A stretch of DNA of 64,000 bases from Saccharothrix tamanrassetensis. GTDB taxonomy: Bacteria > Actinomycetota > Actinomycetes > Mycobacteriales > Pseudonocardiaceae. The notes below the pieces were generated by a model. The model ran no database searches. It was given only the letters and a program-made list of their open reading frames with translations, and was not told where the DNA came from. The DNA is taken from positions 434,001 through 498,000 of the forward strand of contig NZ_JACHJN010000006.1 in NCBI RefSeq assembly GCF_014203665.1. Reading direction: 5' to 3'. Both the position numbers and the translations under genes were made by a program. Positions 25,667-34,918 of the stretch are shown one piece after another (within the stretch, counting starts at the first letter, position 1; the number at the start of each line of letters is the position of its first letter).

Positions 25667-26563
25667 ATGGATGGTTACCGTTCCGGGTTCGCGTGCTTCG
25701 TCGGCCGTCCCAACGCCGGCAAGTCGACGTTGACCAACGCGCTGGTCGGCACCAAGGTCGCGATCACGTCGAGCAAGCCCCAGACCACTCGGCACACCAT
25801 CCGCGGCATCGTGCACCGGGAGGACGGCCAGCTGATCCTGGTGGACACGCCCGGCCTGCACCGGCCCCGGACGTTGCTCGGCCAGCGGCTCAACGACCTC
25901 GTCCGGGAGACCTGGTCCGAGGTCGACATCGTCGGCTTCTGCGTGCCCGCCGACCAGAAGGTCGGGCCCGGCGACAAGTTCATCGCCGCCGAGCTGGAGA
26001 AGATCGCCAAGCGGACCCCGGTGATCGGCATCGTCACCAAGACGGACCTGGTGAGCCAGCAGCAGGTGGCCGAGCAGCTGCTGGCCTTGCAGAACATCAT
26101 GGAGTTCGCCGAGTTCATCCCGGTGTCCGCGCAGAACGGCTACCAGGTCGACACGCTCGCCGACCTGCTGCTGCGGAAGCTCCCCGAGGGGCCGCCGCTC
26201 TACCCGGACGGCGAGCTCACCGACGAGCCCGAGCAGACCCTGGTCGCCGAGCTGATCCGGGAGGCCGCGCTGGAGGGCGTCCGCGACGAGCTGCCGCACT
26301 CGATCGCGGTCGTCGTGGAGGAGATGCTGCCCCGCGAAGGCCGCGACGACCTGGTGGACGTGCACGCCAACGTCTTCGTCGAGCGCGCCAGCCAGAAGGC
26401 GATCATCCTGGGCCACCGCGGCGAACGGCTCAAGCAGGTCGGCATCACCGCGCGCCGGCACATCGAGAAGCTGCTGGGCACCCGCGTCTACCTGGACCTG
26501 CACATCAAGATCGCCAAAGACTGGCAGCGCGACCCCAAGCAGCTCCGTAGACTGGGCTTCTGA
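25667..26563 (+). CDS. era: GTPase Era
   Basis: A 298-residue GTPase. G1 GRPNAGKST, G3 DTPGLHRPR and G4 TKTD are present. The C-terminal KH domain carries the RNA-binding segment ILGHRGERLKQVGITARRHIEKLLGTRVYLDLHIKIAKDW. Era binds the 3' end of 16S rRNA during 30S assembly. GACAAT at 25655-25660 lies 6 nt before the ATG and no Shine-Dalgarno sequence is seen, so a leaderless message is likely. Confidence 0.97.
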   Translation: MDGYRSGFACFVGRPNAGKSTLTNALVGTKVAITSSKPQTTRHTIRGIVHREDGQLILVDTPGLHRPRTLLGQRLNDLVRETWSEVDIVGFCVPADQKVGPGDKFIAAELEKIAKRTPVIGIVTKTDLVSQQQVAEQLLALQNIMEFAEFIPVSAQNGYQVDTLADLLLRKLPEGPPLYPDGELTDEPEQTLVAELIREAALEGVRDELPHSIAVVVEEMLPREGRDDLVDVHANVFVERASQKAIILGHRGERLKQVGITARRHIEKLLGTRVYLDLHIKIAKDWQRDPKQLRRLGF

Positions 26564-26629
26564 CCGCCGAAGCTTCCGACCGCCGAGAGCGACCGGGGTG
26601 GCGACAGCGACTGGGGTAGCGAACAGACC

Positions 26630-27382
26630 ATGGCGAACCTGTACCGGGACACGGGGGTCGTCCTCCGGGTGCAGAAGCTCGGTGAGGCCGACCGCATCAT
26701 CACGCTGCTGACCCAGAAGCACGGCAAGGTGCGGGCCGTCGCGAAGGGCGTCCGGCGCACCTCGTCCCGGTTCGGCGCACGGCTGGAGCCGTTCGGGCAC
26801 GTGGACGTCCAGTTCTACCCCGGCCGTTCGCTGGACGTCGTCACGCAGGTGCAGACGCTGGACGCGTTCGGCGTCGACCTGGTGGACGACTACCAGCGCT
26901 ACACGGCCGCGTGCGCCGTCCTGGAGACCGCCGACCGGCTCACCGCCGAGGAAGGCGAGCCGGTGCTGCGCCTCTACCTGCTGGTGACCGGCGCGCTGCG
27001 GGCCCTCGCCGCCAAGGAACGCGACCCCTCGCTCATCCTCGACGCGTTCTTCATGCGCGCCATGGCGTTCGCGGGCTGGGCGCCGGCCGTCGACGAGTGC
27101 GCCCGCTGCGGCGATCCGGGTCCGCACAAGGCGTTCAACGTCCACGCGGGCGGCCTGGTGTGCCACAACTGCCGCCCGCCGGGCAGCTCGACGCCCAATG
27201 TGGACACGCTCCGGCTGCTCACCGCGCTGCTGCACGGCAACTGGGACGTCGTGGACGGCATCCCGAACGCGCCCCGCCGCGAGGCCAGCGGCCTGGTCGC
27301 CGCGCACCTCCAGTGGCACCTCGAACGCCGGCTCAGGTCGCTGCCGTTGGTCGAGCGCAAGGCACCCTTGGCGGACGGATAG
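26630..27382 (+). CDS. recO: DNA repair protein RecO
   Basis: A 250-residue protein. The N-terminal OB fold starts YRDTGVVLRVQKLGEADRIITLLTQKHGKVRAVAKGVRR. A helical domain follows, with a zinc site formed by CARCGD and VCHNC near residues 160-185. RecO loads RecA on SSB-coated DNA together with RecR. It lies 66 bp after era, the conserved order. The N-terminal MANLYRD fits actinobacterial RecO. Confidence 0.95.
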   Translation: MANLYRDTGVVLRVQKLGEADRIITLLTQKHGKVRAVAKGVRRTSSRFGARLEPFGHVDVQFYPGRSLDVVTQVQTLDAFGVDLVDDYQRYTAACAVLETADRLTAEEGEPVLRLYLLVTGALRALAAKERDPSLILDAFFMRAMAFAGWAPAVDECARCGDPGPHKAFNVHAGGLVCHNCRPPGSSTPNVDTLRLLTALLHGNWDVVDGIPNAPRREASGLVAAHLQWHLERRLRSLPLVERKAPLADG

Positions 27383-27508
27383 AGTCGCCAGCCGCGACCG
27401 GCGGGACAGCGCGGAGTCCTGCCCGCACAGGGGCGACCGCGCACCGACCCTCCACACGAGACCGCCGCACAGACCGAGAATCCCGCACCGACCTCCGAGA
27501 GGACCGCC

Positions 27509-28450
27509 ATGCTTCGCCGAAGGCGGGCCGAACGCGTCAAGCGCGTTGCCCGACCCCCGGAACCGCACCCCTCCGGCGCCGTCCCGCCCGCGATCCCGGC
27601 CGACCTCGTGCCCAAGCACATCGCGATCGTCATGGACGGCAACGGCCGGTGGGCCAACCAGCGCGGGCTGTCCCGCATCGAGGGGCACAAGCGCGGCGAG
27701 GCCGTCGTCGTGGAGGCGGCCAAGGGCGCGATCGAGCTGGGCGTGAAGTGGCTGTCGCTGTACGCGTTCTCCACCGAGAACTGGCGGCGCAGTCCCGACG
27801 AGGTCCGCTTCCTGATGGGCTTCAGCCGCGACGTCATCCACCACCGCACGGACGAGCTGGACGAGCTGGGCGTCCGGGTGCGCTGGGCGGGCCGCCGGCC
27901 GAGGCTGTGGCGCAGCGTCATCAAGGAGCTGGAGGTCGCCGAGGAGCGCACCCGCGACAACACGGTGCTGAACCTGGCGATGTGCATCAACTACGGCGGA
28001 CGGGCCGAGGTCGGCGACGCCGCGCGGGAGATCGCCCGGCTCGCCGCCGCCGGGCGGATCAACCCGGAGAAGGTGGACGAGCGGACGCTCGCCAAGTACC
28101 TGTACCAGCCGGACATGCCGGACGTCGACCTGTTCATCCGCCCGTCGGGGGAGCAGCGCACGTCGAACTTCCTGCTGTGGCAGTCGGCTTACGCGGAGCT
28201 GGTGTTCCAGGACATCCTGTGGCCGGACTTCGACCGGCTGGACCTGTGGCGGGCGTGCGAGGTGTTCGCCCGGCGCGACCGGCGCTTCGGCGGCGCCGTG
28301 GACAAGCCCGACGAACCGCTGTTCGACGAGTCCACCGCCGACGAGTCCACCGCCGACGAACCCGCGGCCCACGAACCCACGGCAGGCAGGCCCGCGACCG
28401 ACGAGCCCGCCGAAGGCCGGCCCGCCCACGACCACGAGGAGACCCGGTGA
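27509..28450 (+). CDS. uppS: Isoprenyl transferase (cis-prenyltransferase, UppS/decaprenyl type)
   Basis: A 313-residue cis-prenyltransferase making long-chain polyprenyl diphosphate, the lipid carrier for cell-wall synthesis. [26 protein letters not shown] contains the catalytic Asp and diphosphate-binding residues, and [21 protein letters not shown] and [10 protein letters not shown] complete the family set. The last 45 residues form an acidic, Pro/Ala/Glu tail with DEST/DEPA-like repeats that ordinary family members lack. The N-terminal 30 residues are basic. The stop overlaps the next gene (GTGA). Confidence 0.94.
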   Translation: MLRRRRAERVKRVARPPEPHPSGAVPPAIPADLVPKHIAIVMDGNGRWANQRGLSRIEGHKRGEAVVVEAAKGAIELGVKWLSLYAFSTENWRRSPDEVRFLMGFSRDVIHHRTDELDELGVRVRWAGRRPRLWRSVIKELEVAEERTRDNTVLNLAMCINYGGRAEVGDAAREIARLAAAGRINPEKVDERTLAKYLYQPDMPDVDLFIRPSGEQRTSNFLLWQSAYAELVFQDILWPDFDRLDLWRACEVFARRDRRFGGAVDKPDEPLFDESTADESTADEPAAHEPTAGRPATDEPAEGRPAHDHEETR

Positions 28451-28878
28451 CCGAGGACGAGGACGCCGCGGTGACGGCGCAGCTGCTCACCGCCGCCCGC
28501 GAGGCGCTGGAGCTGTTCCACGAGGTGCACGTGGACGACGACGGCGCGTTGAGCTTCCGGCACGGCGAGGTGCCGTGCGCGGTGCAGGCGATGCGGCTTG
28601 CCGAAGGCCTGACCGTGCTGAGCTTGACGTGCGTGGTGGCGTGGGATCTGCCCGAGGACCCGAAGCTGGCCGTCTCGTCCGCTGAACGGGCAGGTCAGGG
28701 CCTGTTCGGCACGTTGGGCGTGGTGCACACCGAACGCGGTATGGACGTCACCCTGCGGTACGCGTTCCCGGCCGAGGGTTTGCGCACGGAGCCGCTGAGC
28801 ACTCTGCTCATGCTGGTGGTCTCGACGGCGTCGCAGCTGCGCACTGAGCTGCTGGCGAGTGCGGAAGGCGGTGCCTGA
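28447..28878 (+). CDS. Conserved hypothetical protein, YbjN/secretion-chaperone-like
   Basis: A 143-residue acidic protein. The pattern ([29 protein letters not shown], then long beta-rich and helical segments) resembles small YbjN or type III chaperone-like folds, but this is only a weak resemblance. There is no signal peptide or membrane segment. It is translationally coupled to uppS upstream and to the next small gene (TGATG overlap), so it belongs to the same operon. Confidence 0.7.
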   Translation: MTEDEDAAVTAQLLTAAREALELFHEVHVDDDGALSFRHGEVPCAVQAMRLAEGLTVLSLTCVVAWDLPEDPKLAVSSAERAGQGLFGTLGVVHTERGMDVTLRYAFPAEGLRTEPLSTLLMLVVSTASQLRTELLASAEGGA

Positions 28879-29150
28879 TGGGTGGCGTGATCGTGTACGA
28901 GCCGGACGACGAGGCGGAGATCGAGGGGTTGCCGTGGGCGATCACCTTCGAGGCGTCGGCGGGCGAGGACTGGGACTCGTTCGTGTGCGGGCCGTACGAG
29001 CGCGACGAGGCGGTGGCGCTGGCCGAGTCGGTGATCCAGGAGGGCCGGGGCGTCACGGCCGTGGTGGAGCCGCTGCTGCCGGTGCGCAGCGCGATGGACG
29101 TGCTGTCCACGATCGACGAGCTCCGCGAAGAGGTCGAAGACCCGACGTAG
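28878..29150 (+). CDS. Small hypothetical protein (90 aa)
   Basis: An acidic 90-residue protein: IVYEPDDEAEIEGLPWAITFEASAGEDWDSFVCGPYERDEAVALAESVIQEGRG. No known domain is recognised. It is coupled to the gene upstream by a 1-bp TGATG overlap and is the last gene of the uppS unit. A cytoplasmic role linked to the preceding protein is inferred from position only. Confidence 0.65.
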   Translation: MGGVIVYEPDDEAEIEGLPWAITFEASAGEDWDSFVCGPYERDEAVALAESVIQEGRGVTAVVEPLLPVRSAMDVLSTIDELREEVEDPT

Positions 29151-29192
29151 GTCGGTTCGGCGGCGCGCGCGAACCCTGGCATCATCTCGAAA

Positions 29193-30203
29193 GTGACAAT
29201 CACTGGCGAACTCCGGGGGTCACGCCCGCGCCGCACCCCGCCCCGCCTGCGGATCACCTCGCTGGAGGTGCTGTGCGTCCTGCTGGTGGTGGCCCTGGTC
29301 TTCCAGGACTGGCTGGTGGCCGCGCTGGACGTGCCGGTGCTGCGCACCGCGTCGACCGTGTTCGTGGCCGTCTGCGTGCAGGCGATGCCGTTCCTGGTGC
29401 TCGGTGTGCTGATCAGCGGGGCCATCGCGGCGTTCGTGCCCGCGAGCGCGTTGCGCCGGCTGCTGCCGAAGAAGACCGCGCTGGCGGTGCCCGTGGCGGG
29501 CGTGGCCGGTGTGGCGCTGCCGGGCTGCGAGTGCGCCTCGGTGCCGGTCGCGCGCCGGCTGATGCAGCAGGGCGTGGCTCCGGCGGTGGCGCTGTCGTTC
29601 CTGCTGGCCGCGCCGGCGGTTAACCCGATCGTGTTGGTTTCGACCGCCGTGGCGTTCCGGGACGCCCCGATGATGGTCCCGGCCCGGTTCGTCGGCTCGC
29701 TGCTCACCGCCGTCGTGATGGGCTGGCTGTGGACCCGGTTCGGCAAGTCCGAGTGGATCGCCGAACGCGCGCTGCGCCGGCTGCCGGACGACGACGGCAG
29801 GTCCCGGTGGGCGGTGTTCGCCGAGACCGCCCGGCACGACCTGGTGGAGGCGGGCGGGTTCCTGGTGCTGGGCGGCGTGTTCGCGGCGGCGTTCAACGTG
29901 CTGGTGCCGGCGGCGTGGATGGAGACCCTGGGCGCGCAGCTGGTGCTGGGCATCCTGGTGATGGCGCTGCTCGCGGTCGTGCTGGCGCTGTGCAGCGAGG
30001 CGGACGCGTTCGTCGCGGTCTCCATGTCCGCGCTGCCGCTGCTGCCGAGGCTGGTGTTCCTGGTGGTGGGCCCGGCGGTGGACGTGAAGCTGATCGCGTT
30101 GCAGGCGGGCGCGTTCGGCCGGTCGTTCGCGGCCCGGTTCGCGCCGATGACGTTCGTGGTGGCGATCCTGAGCGCCCTGGGGGCGGGAGCGGTGTTCCTA
30201 TGA
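29193..30203 (+). CDS. Permease of the DUF318/UPF0718 family
   Basis: A 336-residue polytopic membrane protein with about eight helices in two halves. The first half has GCECASVPVARRLMQQG and APAVNPIVLVSTAVAF, the second LCSEADAFVAVSMSAL, the paired Cys/Asn motifs of this permease family. It is coupled to a TIGR03943-family gene and followed by Zur and ArsR genes. Transport of zinc or a related metal complex is inferred from the context. No Shine-Dalgarno sequence precedes the GTG, and AGTGA-CAA-TCACT covers the start codon (29192-29204). Confidence 0.87.
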   Translation: MTITGELRGSRPRRTPPRLRITSLEVLCVLLVVALVFQDWLVAALDVPVLRTASTVFVAVCVQAMPFLVLGVLISGAIAAFVPASALRRLLPKKTALAVPVAGVAGVALPGCECASVPVARRLMQQGVAPAVALSFLLAAPAVNPIVLVSTAVAFRDAPMMVPARFVGSLLTAVVMGWLWTRFGKSEWIAERALRRLPDDDGRSRWAVFAETARHDLVEAGGFLVLGGVFAAAFNVLVPAAWMETLGAQLVLGILVMALLAVVLALCSEADAFVAVSMSALPLLPRLVFLVVGPAVDVKLIALQAGAFGRSFAARFAPMTFVVAILSALGAGAVFL

Positions 30204-31018
30204 GGCGGGAAACGCAGAACATCCTGTTGGTGCTGCTGGGCGGCGCGCTGCTGAAGCTGGCGCTGACCGGCACGTACCTCCGGTACGTCAAGGAATCGCT
30301 CCAGCCGTGGCTGGTCGCGACCGGCGCGATCATGATCCTGCTGGCCGTGGTCGCGATCGTGAAGGACCTGAGCGACGGCCGGCGCGAAGAGGCCCAGGCC
30401 GGGTCGCACGCCGAGGCACACGCGGAGTCTCACGCCGCGTCGCACGCGGAGTCGCACGCGCAGGCACGTCCCGAGGGACACGTGGCGGCACCGGCGGCGG
30501 TCCACCACGACGGGCACGAGCACAGCTCACGCAGCCCGTGGATGCTCCTGCTGCCGGTGCTGGCGGTGTTCCTGATCAGCCCGCCCGCGCTGGGCGCGGA
30601 CACGGTGAACCGCTCCGACCGCAACGCGGCGCAGCAGTCCAAGGCGGGCAGCGGGTTCGCACCGCTGCCGGACGACCGGGTGATCCCGCTGACCATCACC
30701 GAGTTCGTCACCCGCACCGCGTGGGACGACTCGGGGTCGCTGAACGACCGGACCGTCAAGCTCACCGGCTTCGTGGTGCGCAAGGAGCAGAACGTCTACC
30801 TCGCCCGGCTGACCATCTCGTGCTGCGCCGCCGACGCCGCGCCGGTGAAGGCGCTGATGGTGGGGCAGGACTTCAGCGCGCTGCCCACCGACCAGTGGGT
30901 GGAGGCCACTGGCCGGGTGGTGCCCGGCTCGGCGACCAAGGACACCGCGTACGTGCCCACGTTCACGGTCGGCGAGGTCACGCCGATCGTCCCGCCGGAG
31001 GACACCTACGAGGGCTGA
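30200..31018 (+). CDS. TIGR03943-family permease-associated membrane protein with His-rich linker
   Basis: A 272-residue protein. Two N-terminal membrane helices (about 8-27 and 37-55) are followed by a His/Ala/Glu-rich linker (residues about 70-108, with more than ten His), a third helix (about 113-135) and an extracytoplasmic C-terminal domain with ISCCAADAAPV. The family is regularly the partner of DUF318 permeases. The His-rich stretch suggests zinc binding. ATGA overlap joins it to the permease. It converges on the zur gene with 6 bp between the stops. Confidence 0.85.
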   Translation: MRRETQNILLVLLGGALLKLALTGTYLRYVKESLQPWLVATGAIMILLAVVAIVKDLSDGRREEAQAGSHAEAHAESHAASHAESHAQARPEGHVAAPAAVHHDGHEHSSRSPWMLLLPVLAVFLISPPALGADTVNRSDRNAAQQSKAGSGFAPLPDDRVIPLTITEFVTRTAWDDSGSLNDRTVKLTGFVVRKEQNVYLARLTISCCAADAAPVKALMVGQDFSALPTDQWVEATGRVVPGSATKDTAYVPTFTVGEVTPIVPPEDTYEG

Positions 31019-31024
31019 CCCGCG

Positions 31025-31447
31025 CTAGGCCGACTTCGAGCAGTCCGCGCAGGTGCCGAAGATCTCCACGGTGTGGCTGACCTCGGAGAACCCGTTCTCC
31101 GCAGCCACCCGGTCGGCCCACTTCTCCACCGCCGGGCCCTCCACCTCCACCGTGCGCCCGCAGTTGCGGCACACCAGGTGGTGATGGTGGTGGGCGGAGC
31201 AGCGGCGGTAGATGGCCTCGCCGGAGTCGGTGCGCAGCACGTCCACCTCGCCGGCGTCGGCCAGCGACTGGAGCGTCCGGTAGACCGTGGTCAGGCCGAT
31301 GCCCTCGCCGCGCTTGCGCAACTCCTCGTGCAGCTCCTGCGCGGAGCGGAACTCGTCCAGCGAATCGAGCAGCTGGGACACCGCCGTGCGCTGCTTGGTG
31401 GACCGCAGTCCAGGCACAGCGGTGTTGGGGCGCTCGCTCGTAGTCAC
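31025..31447 (-). CDS. zur: Fur-family transcriptional regulator, Zur type
   Basis: A 140-residue protein. The winged helix includes RSTKQRTAVSQLL and GIGLTTVYRTLQSLADAGEV. The metal segment SAHHHHHLVCRNCG and the C-terminal CADC give the structural Zn4-Cys site (C93, C96, C133, C136), with the His cluster near 86-90 as sensor ligands. It should repress zinc-uptake genes when zinc is plentiful. It starts at GTG overlapping the arsR stop, the mycobacterial SmtB-Zur operon arrangement, next to uppS and glyS. Confidence 0.92.
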   Translation of the reverse strand: MTTSERPNTAVPGLRSTKQRTAVSQLLDSLDEFRSAQELHEELRKRGEGIGLTTVYRTLQSLADAGEVDVLRTDSGEAIYRRCSAHHHHHLVCRNCGRTVEVEGPAVEKWADRVAAENGFSEVSHTVEIFGTCADCSKSA

Positions 31448-31839
31448 AGGTCCTCCGTTCCAAGTCCTCCGGAGTTGATACCACGCGGACCTTCTTCGAC
31501 GTGCGTCACCGCGTCCACCACGATGTGCGCCAGGTGCTCGTCCACCAGCCGGTAGACCACCTCGCGCCCGTGCCGCTCGCCGTGCACCACGCCGGCCGCC
31601 TTCAGCACCCGCAGGTGCTGGCTGATCAGCGGCTGGGCCGCGCCCAGCGCCTCCACCAGCTCGTGCACGCAGCGGTCGGCCTCGCGCAGCTGGAGCACGA
31701 TCGAGATCCGGACCGGTGCGGCCAGCGCCCGCAGCAGCTCCCCGGCGGCGGCCAGGGTGTGGGCGGGCCGGGGCGGAACCGGCTGCGCGCCGCCGCGAAC
31801 GGGGGAGTGCACGTGCTCGCTCCGCACTTCGACCGTCAC
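31444..31839 (-). CDS. ArsR/SmtB-family zinc-responsive repressor
   Basis: A 131-residue ArsR-type winged-helix protein: helix-turn-helix QPLISQHLRVLKAAGVV with wing GRHGREVVYRLVD. The C-terminal helix DEHLAHIVVDAVTHVEE reproduces the alpha-5 metal site of SmtB/CzrA: Asp, His two residues later, a second His 11 residues on, and Glu three after that. It is thus likely a Zn sensor that controls the operon with zur. The GTG start has GGAGG upstream. A half-site GATTTTCA and an inverted GGTGGT-N10-ACCACC lie just before the start region. Confidence 0.9.
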   Translation of the reverse strand: MTVEVRSEHVHSPVRGGAQPVPPRPAHTLAAAGELLRALAAPVRISIVLQLREADRCVHELVEALGAAQPLISQHLRVLKAAGVVHGERHGREVVYRLVDEHLAHIVVDAVTHVEEGPRGINSGGLGTEDL

Positions 31840-31881
31840 GGCGCCTCCAGGTGGTATGGATTTTCACCACCAATACTACGG

Positions 31882-32145
31882 TCAGAGCACCGAGACGGTG
31901 ACGAGCACGAGCACCGCGAGCACCAGGACCCGCAGAACACGGGCGCTCGGCGCGAGGAACTGCCACGTGCTCGCGAGCAGCGCGGCGACCCCGAGCGCCA
32001 GCACCCCGAGCAACACCGCCCCGACCGTGCCCCGCAGCCACACCCCGGTCCCGAACAGCGCCAGGACCAGCAGGAACACCAGAGGGGCAGGCACCCGGGC
32101 CAACGGTCCGGCACCGGGGATCAGCGTCCGCTTCGAATCCGCCAC
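31882..32145 (-). CDS. Small membrane protein (DUF6703-like)
   Basis: An 87-residue protein with two or three hydrophobic helices (PLVFLLVLALFGTGVWL, AVLLGVLALGVAALLA, VLRVLVLAVLVLVTVSVL) and a short basic N-terminus. Length and layout match small actinobacterial membrane proteins found at this place, but function is unknown. It starts at GTG, 17 bp from the divergent monooxygenase-like gene, leaving little room for two promoters. Confidence 0.68.
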   Translation of the reverse strand: MADSKRTLIPGAGPLARVPAPLVFLLVLALFGTGVWLRGTVGAVLLGVLALGVAALLASTWQFLAPSARVLRVLVLAVLVLVTVSVL

Positions 32146-32162
32146 CGTGGCATCCTTGCACC

Positions 32163-32540
32163 GTGCTCCTCGTGTGCCGGTTCACCGTCCCCGAATCCGA
32201 CGTCGAGACGTTCACGGCGCGCACCACCAGGGCGCTGGAACTGCTCACCGCCCGACCGGGCTGCCGCCGGGCGGCGCTCAACCGGTCCACCGACGAGCCC
32301 GACCTGTTCGTGCTGACCGTCGAGTTCGACTCGGTCGTCGCCTACCGCCGCGCCCTGTCCCCGTTCGAGGTCCGCGAACACGTCGTCCCGCTGCTGTCCG
32401 AGGCCTCGGCCGAACCCGCCGCCTACGAACCGCTGCTGGTGGCCGGTGACGGGTCGGTGGAGAAGCTGACCAGCCTGGTGGCCCGGGACGCCGGCACCGT
32501 CCGGCTGGGCGAGGCGGCGGGTCCGACGACCCCGCGCTAG
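32163..32540 (+). CDS. Antibiotic biosynthesis monooxygenase (ABM) domain protein
   Basis: A 125-residue protein of the dimeric alpha/beta-barrel (ABM) superfamily: [63 protein letters not shown]. Members range from haem-degrading enzymes to cofactor-free monooxygenases. The typical His/Trp sets of characterised enzymes are not evident. The C-terminal 40 residues are variable. Its stop overlaps the stop of the convergent TPR gene. Confidence 0.78.
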   Translation: MLLVCRFTVPESDVETFTARTTRALELLTARPGCRRAALNRSTDEPDLFVLTVEFDSVVAYRRALSPFEVREHVVPLLSEASAEPAAYEPLLVAGDGSVEKLTSLVARDAGTVRLGEAAGPTTPR

Positions 32541-33427
32541 GTCCGGCGACGCCATCGGGTCTCGTCCTCCGAGCCGCTGCGGGCGCCTGCCCACCGTCCT
32601 CGCGGGAGCCGGCCGCCGGCCAGTTCCCGCAGCCGCGCCACCCGGTCCGGCGGCTGGTGCGCGTCCAGCAGCTCCAGCGCCCTGGTCGCCTGCGCCGCTG
32701 CCTCGGTCCGCCACCCCAGCGCCGCGTAGTCCTCGGCCAGCTCTTCGTGGAACCAGCCGTCCGGCGGACCGGCCGCGATCGCCCGCCCCATCAGCTCCGC
32801 GGCCTCGGCGGGACGGCCCAGCGCACGCAGCGTCTTCGCCACGGCGTACCGGGCGACCTCGATCTCGTGCACGTCCGCGGACGTCTCCTCCAGCGCCGCC
32901 AGAGCCGCCGTGAACGCCTCGAACGCCTCGGTGAACCGCCCGGCCCGGTGGTGTGCCCAACCCAGGTCGTTCCACAAGGGGGCGATCCAGCCCCGGACCC
33001 GCGGGTCGTCCGACGACGAAGCGACCTCGACACCGCGGGCCGTCCACACCTCGACGTCGTCCACCAGAGCCGCCATGTGCGCGGCGTCGGCGGCGAGGAA
33101 GGCGTCACCCAGGTGCACGGCCAGCACGAACGCCGCCACGAACAGCGGCAGGGCCTCGGCGGGCGCACCCGCCGACCGGAGCAGCCGGCCGCGTTCCAGG
33201 AACACCAGCACGCGACCCGCCGAGTCCGGATCGGCCAGCGCCTCGGCCTCCGCGAGCAGCCGGTGGCCCGCCACCGGGTCGCCGCGCAGCCCCTCGACCC
33301 GGGCCAGTCGGGTCAGCACCTCGGCCCGCCGGTCGTCGGGGAGCGGGTCCGCCAGCCGGGCGCGCAGGCGCGCCTCGGTGGTCGGCAGGTCGGCGAAGTC
33401 CCACCTCACGCGCAGCTCGTCCGCCAT
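32537..33427 (-). CDS. Tetratricopeptide-repeat protein
   Basis: A 296-residue all-helical protein with several TPR-like units, for example the segments around [43 protein letters not shown] and [20 protein letters not shown]. TPRs mediate protein contacts. No enzymatic domain, signal peptide or membrane helix is present. It is divergent from glyS, and the start [11 protein letters not shown] is 102 bp from the glyS start. The partner is unknown. Confidence 0.78.
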   Translation of the reverse strand: MADELRVRWDFADLPTTEARLRARLADPLPDDRRAEVLTRLARVEGLRGDPVAGHRLLAEAEALADPDSAGRVLVFLERGRLLRSAGAPAEALPLFVAAFVLAVHLGDAFLAADAAHMAALVDDVEVWTARGVEVASSSDDPRVRGWIAPLWNDLGWAHHRAGRFTEAFEAFTAALAALEETSADVHEIEVARYAVAKTLRALGRPAEAAELMGRAIAAGPPDGWFHEELAEDYAALGWRTEAAAQATRALELLDAHQPPDRVARLRELAGGRLPRGRWAGARSGSEDETRWRRRT

Positions 33428-33529
33428 CCCCGCAGGGTAGGCACAGTTCCGCCGTGGTCGCCCGATGGCGCCGCCGCGCCGAGGACTACTCTGGCAAGCC
33501 CGTTTGTTCGCCCCTCCGATGGAGTGTCC

Positions 33530-34915
33530 GTGGCAGCCGATCGCATCGAGACCGTCGTCAGCCTGTGCAAGCGCCGTGGGTTCGTCTACCCGTGCGGCGA
33601 GATCTACGGGGGCACCAGGTCGGCGTGGGACTACGGCCCGCTGGGTGTCGAGCTCAAGGACAACATCAAGCGCCAGTGGTGGAACTTCATGGTCCGCGGC
33701 CGTGAGGACGTGGTGGGCCTGGACTCGTCGGTGATCCTGCCGCGCGAGGTGTGGGTCGCGTCCGGGCACGTGGAGGCGTTCGTCGACCCGCTGGTCGAGT
33801 GCAACTCGTGCCACAAGCGGTTCCGGCAGGACACGCTGTCCGAGGAGTACGCCGAGCGCACCGGCAAGGACGTCGCCGAGGGCGACGTGTCGGACGTGCC
33901 GTGCCCGAACTGCGGCACCCGCGGCCAGTACACCGAGCCGAAGATGTTCAACGGCCTGCTCAAGACCCACCTCGGCCCGGTGGAGACCGACGAGGGCCTG
34001 CACTACCTGCGCCCGGAGACCGCGCAGGGCATCTTCACCAACTTCCTGAACGTGCAGACCACGTCCCGGCGCAAGCCGCCGTTCGGCATCGGCCAGATCG
34101 GCAAGAGCTTCCGCAACGAGATCACGCCCGGCAACTTCATCTTCCGGACCCGCGAGTTCGAGCAGATGGAGATGGAGTTCTTCGTCGAGCCCGGCACCGA
34201 CGAGGAATGGCACCAGTACTGGATCGACGAGCGCACCCGCTGGTACGACGAGCTGGGCATCTCCAAGGAGAACCTGCGGCACTACGAGCACCCCAAGGAG
34301 AAGCTGTCGCACTACTCGAAGCGGACCGTCGACATCGAGTACCGCTTCCGGTTCGGCGGCCAGGAGTGGGGTGAGCTCGAAGGCATCGCGAACCGCACCG
34401 ACTTCGACCTGAACACCCACTCCAACCACTCGGGTGTCGACCTGTCGTACTTCGACCAGGCCACCAACTCCCGCTACCGGCCGTTCGTGATCGAGCCCGC
34501 CGCGGGTGTCGGCCGGCCGATGATGGCGTTCCTGCTGGAGGCCTACACCGAGGACGAGGCGCCCAACGCCAAGGGCGGCGTGGACAAGCGGGTGGTGCTC
34601 CGGCTGGACCGCAGGCTGGCCCCGGTGAAGGCCGCGGTGCTGCCGCTGTCCCGCAACGCCGACCTCTCGCCCAAGGCGAAGGACCTGGCCAACGCGCTGC
34701 GCAAGCACTGGAACATCGAGTTCGACGACGCCGGCGCGATCGGCCGCCGCTACCGCCGCCAGGACGAGATCGGCACGCCGTTCTGCGTGACCGTCGACTT
34801 CGACACGCTGACCGACCACGCGGTGACGGTCCGGGAACGCGACACCATGTCGCAGGAGCGGGTGTCGATGGACCAGCTGGAGGGCTACCTGGCCGCCCGC
34901 CTGATCGGCGCCTGA
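33530..34915 (+). CDS. glyS: Glycyl-tRNA synthetase (single-subunit, class II)
   Basis: A 461-residue alpha2-type class II synthetase charging tRNA-Gly. Motif 1 region [25 protein letters not shown], motif 2 [25 protein letters not shown] and motif 3 [17 protein letters not shown] are intact. A zinc-knuckle insertion CNSCHKRF...CPNCGTRG is present, and the C-terminal anticodon-binding domain is complete. GTG 33530 has GGAG at a suitable distance. GTG 33524 would add two residues. It keeps the conserved place next to the Zur/ArsR operon. Confidence 0.96.
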   Translation: MAADRIETVVSLCKRRGFVYPCGEIYGGTRSAWDYGPLGVELKDNIKRQWWNFMVRGREDVVGLDSSVILPREVWVASGHVEAFVDPLVECNSCHKRFRQDTLSEEYAERTGKDVAEGDVSDVPCPNCGTRGQYTEPKMFNGLLKTHLGPVETDEGLHYLRPETAQGIFTNFLNVQTTSRRKPPFGIGQIGKSFRNEITPGNFIFRTREFEQMEMEFFVEPGTDEEWHQYWIDERTRWYDELGISKENLRHYEHPKEKLSHYSKRTVDIEYRFRFGGQEWGELEGIANRTDFDLNTHSNHSGVDLSYFDQATNSRYRPFVIEPAAGVGRPMMAFLLEAYTEDEAPNAKGGVDKRVVLRLDRRLAPVKAAVLPLSRNADLSPKAKDLANALRKHWNIEFDDAGAIGRRYRRQDEIGTPFCVTVDFDTLTDHAVTVRERDTMSQERVSMDQLEGYLAARLIGA

Positions 34916-34918
34916 GGC

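Noticed and set aside
32657-33523. In-frame extension upstream of glycyl-tRNA synthetase
   Set aside because: It is the shadow of the TPR gene on the opposite strand; synthetase homology begins at [17 protein letters not shown].
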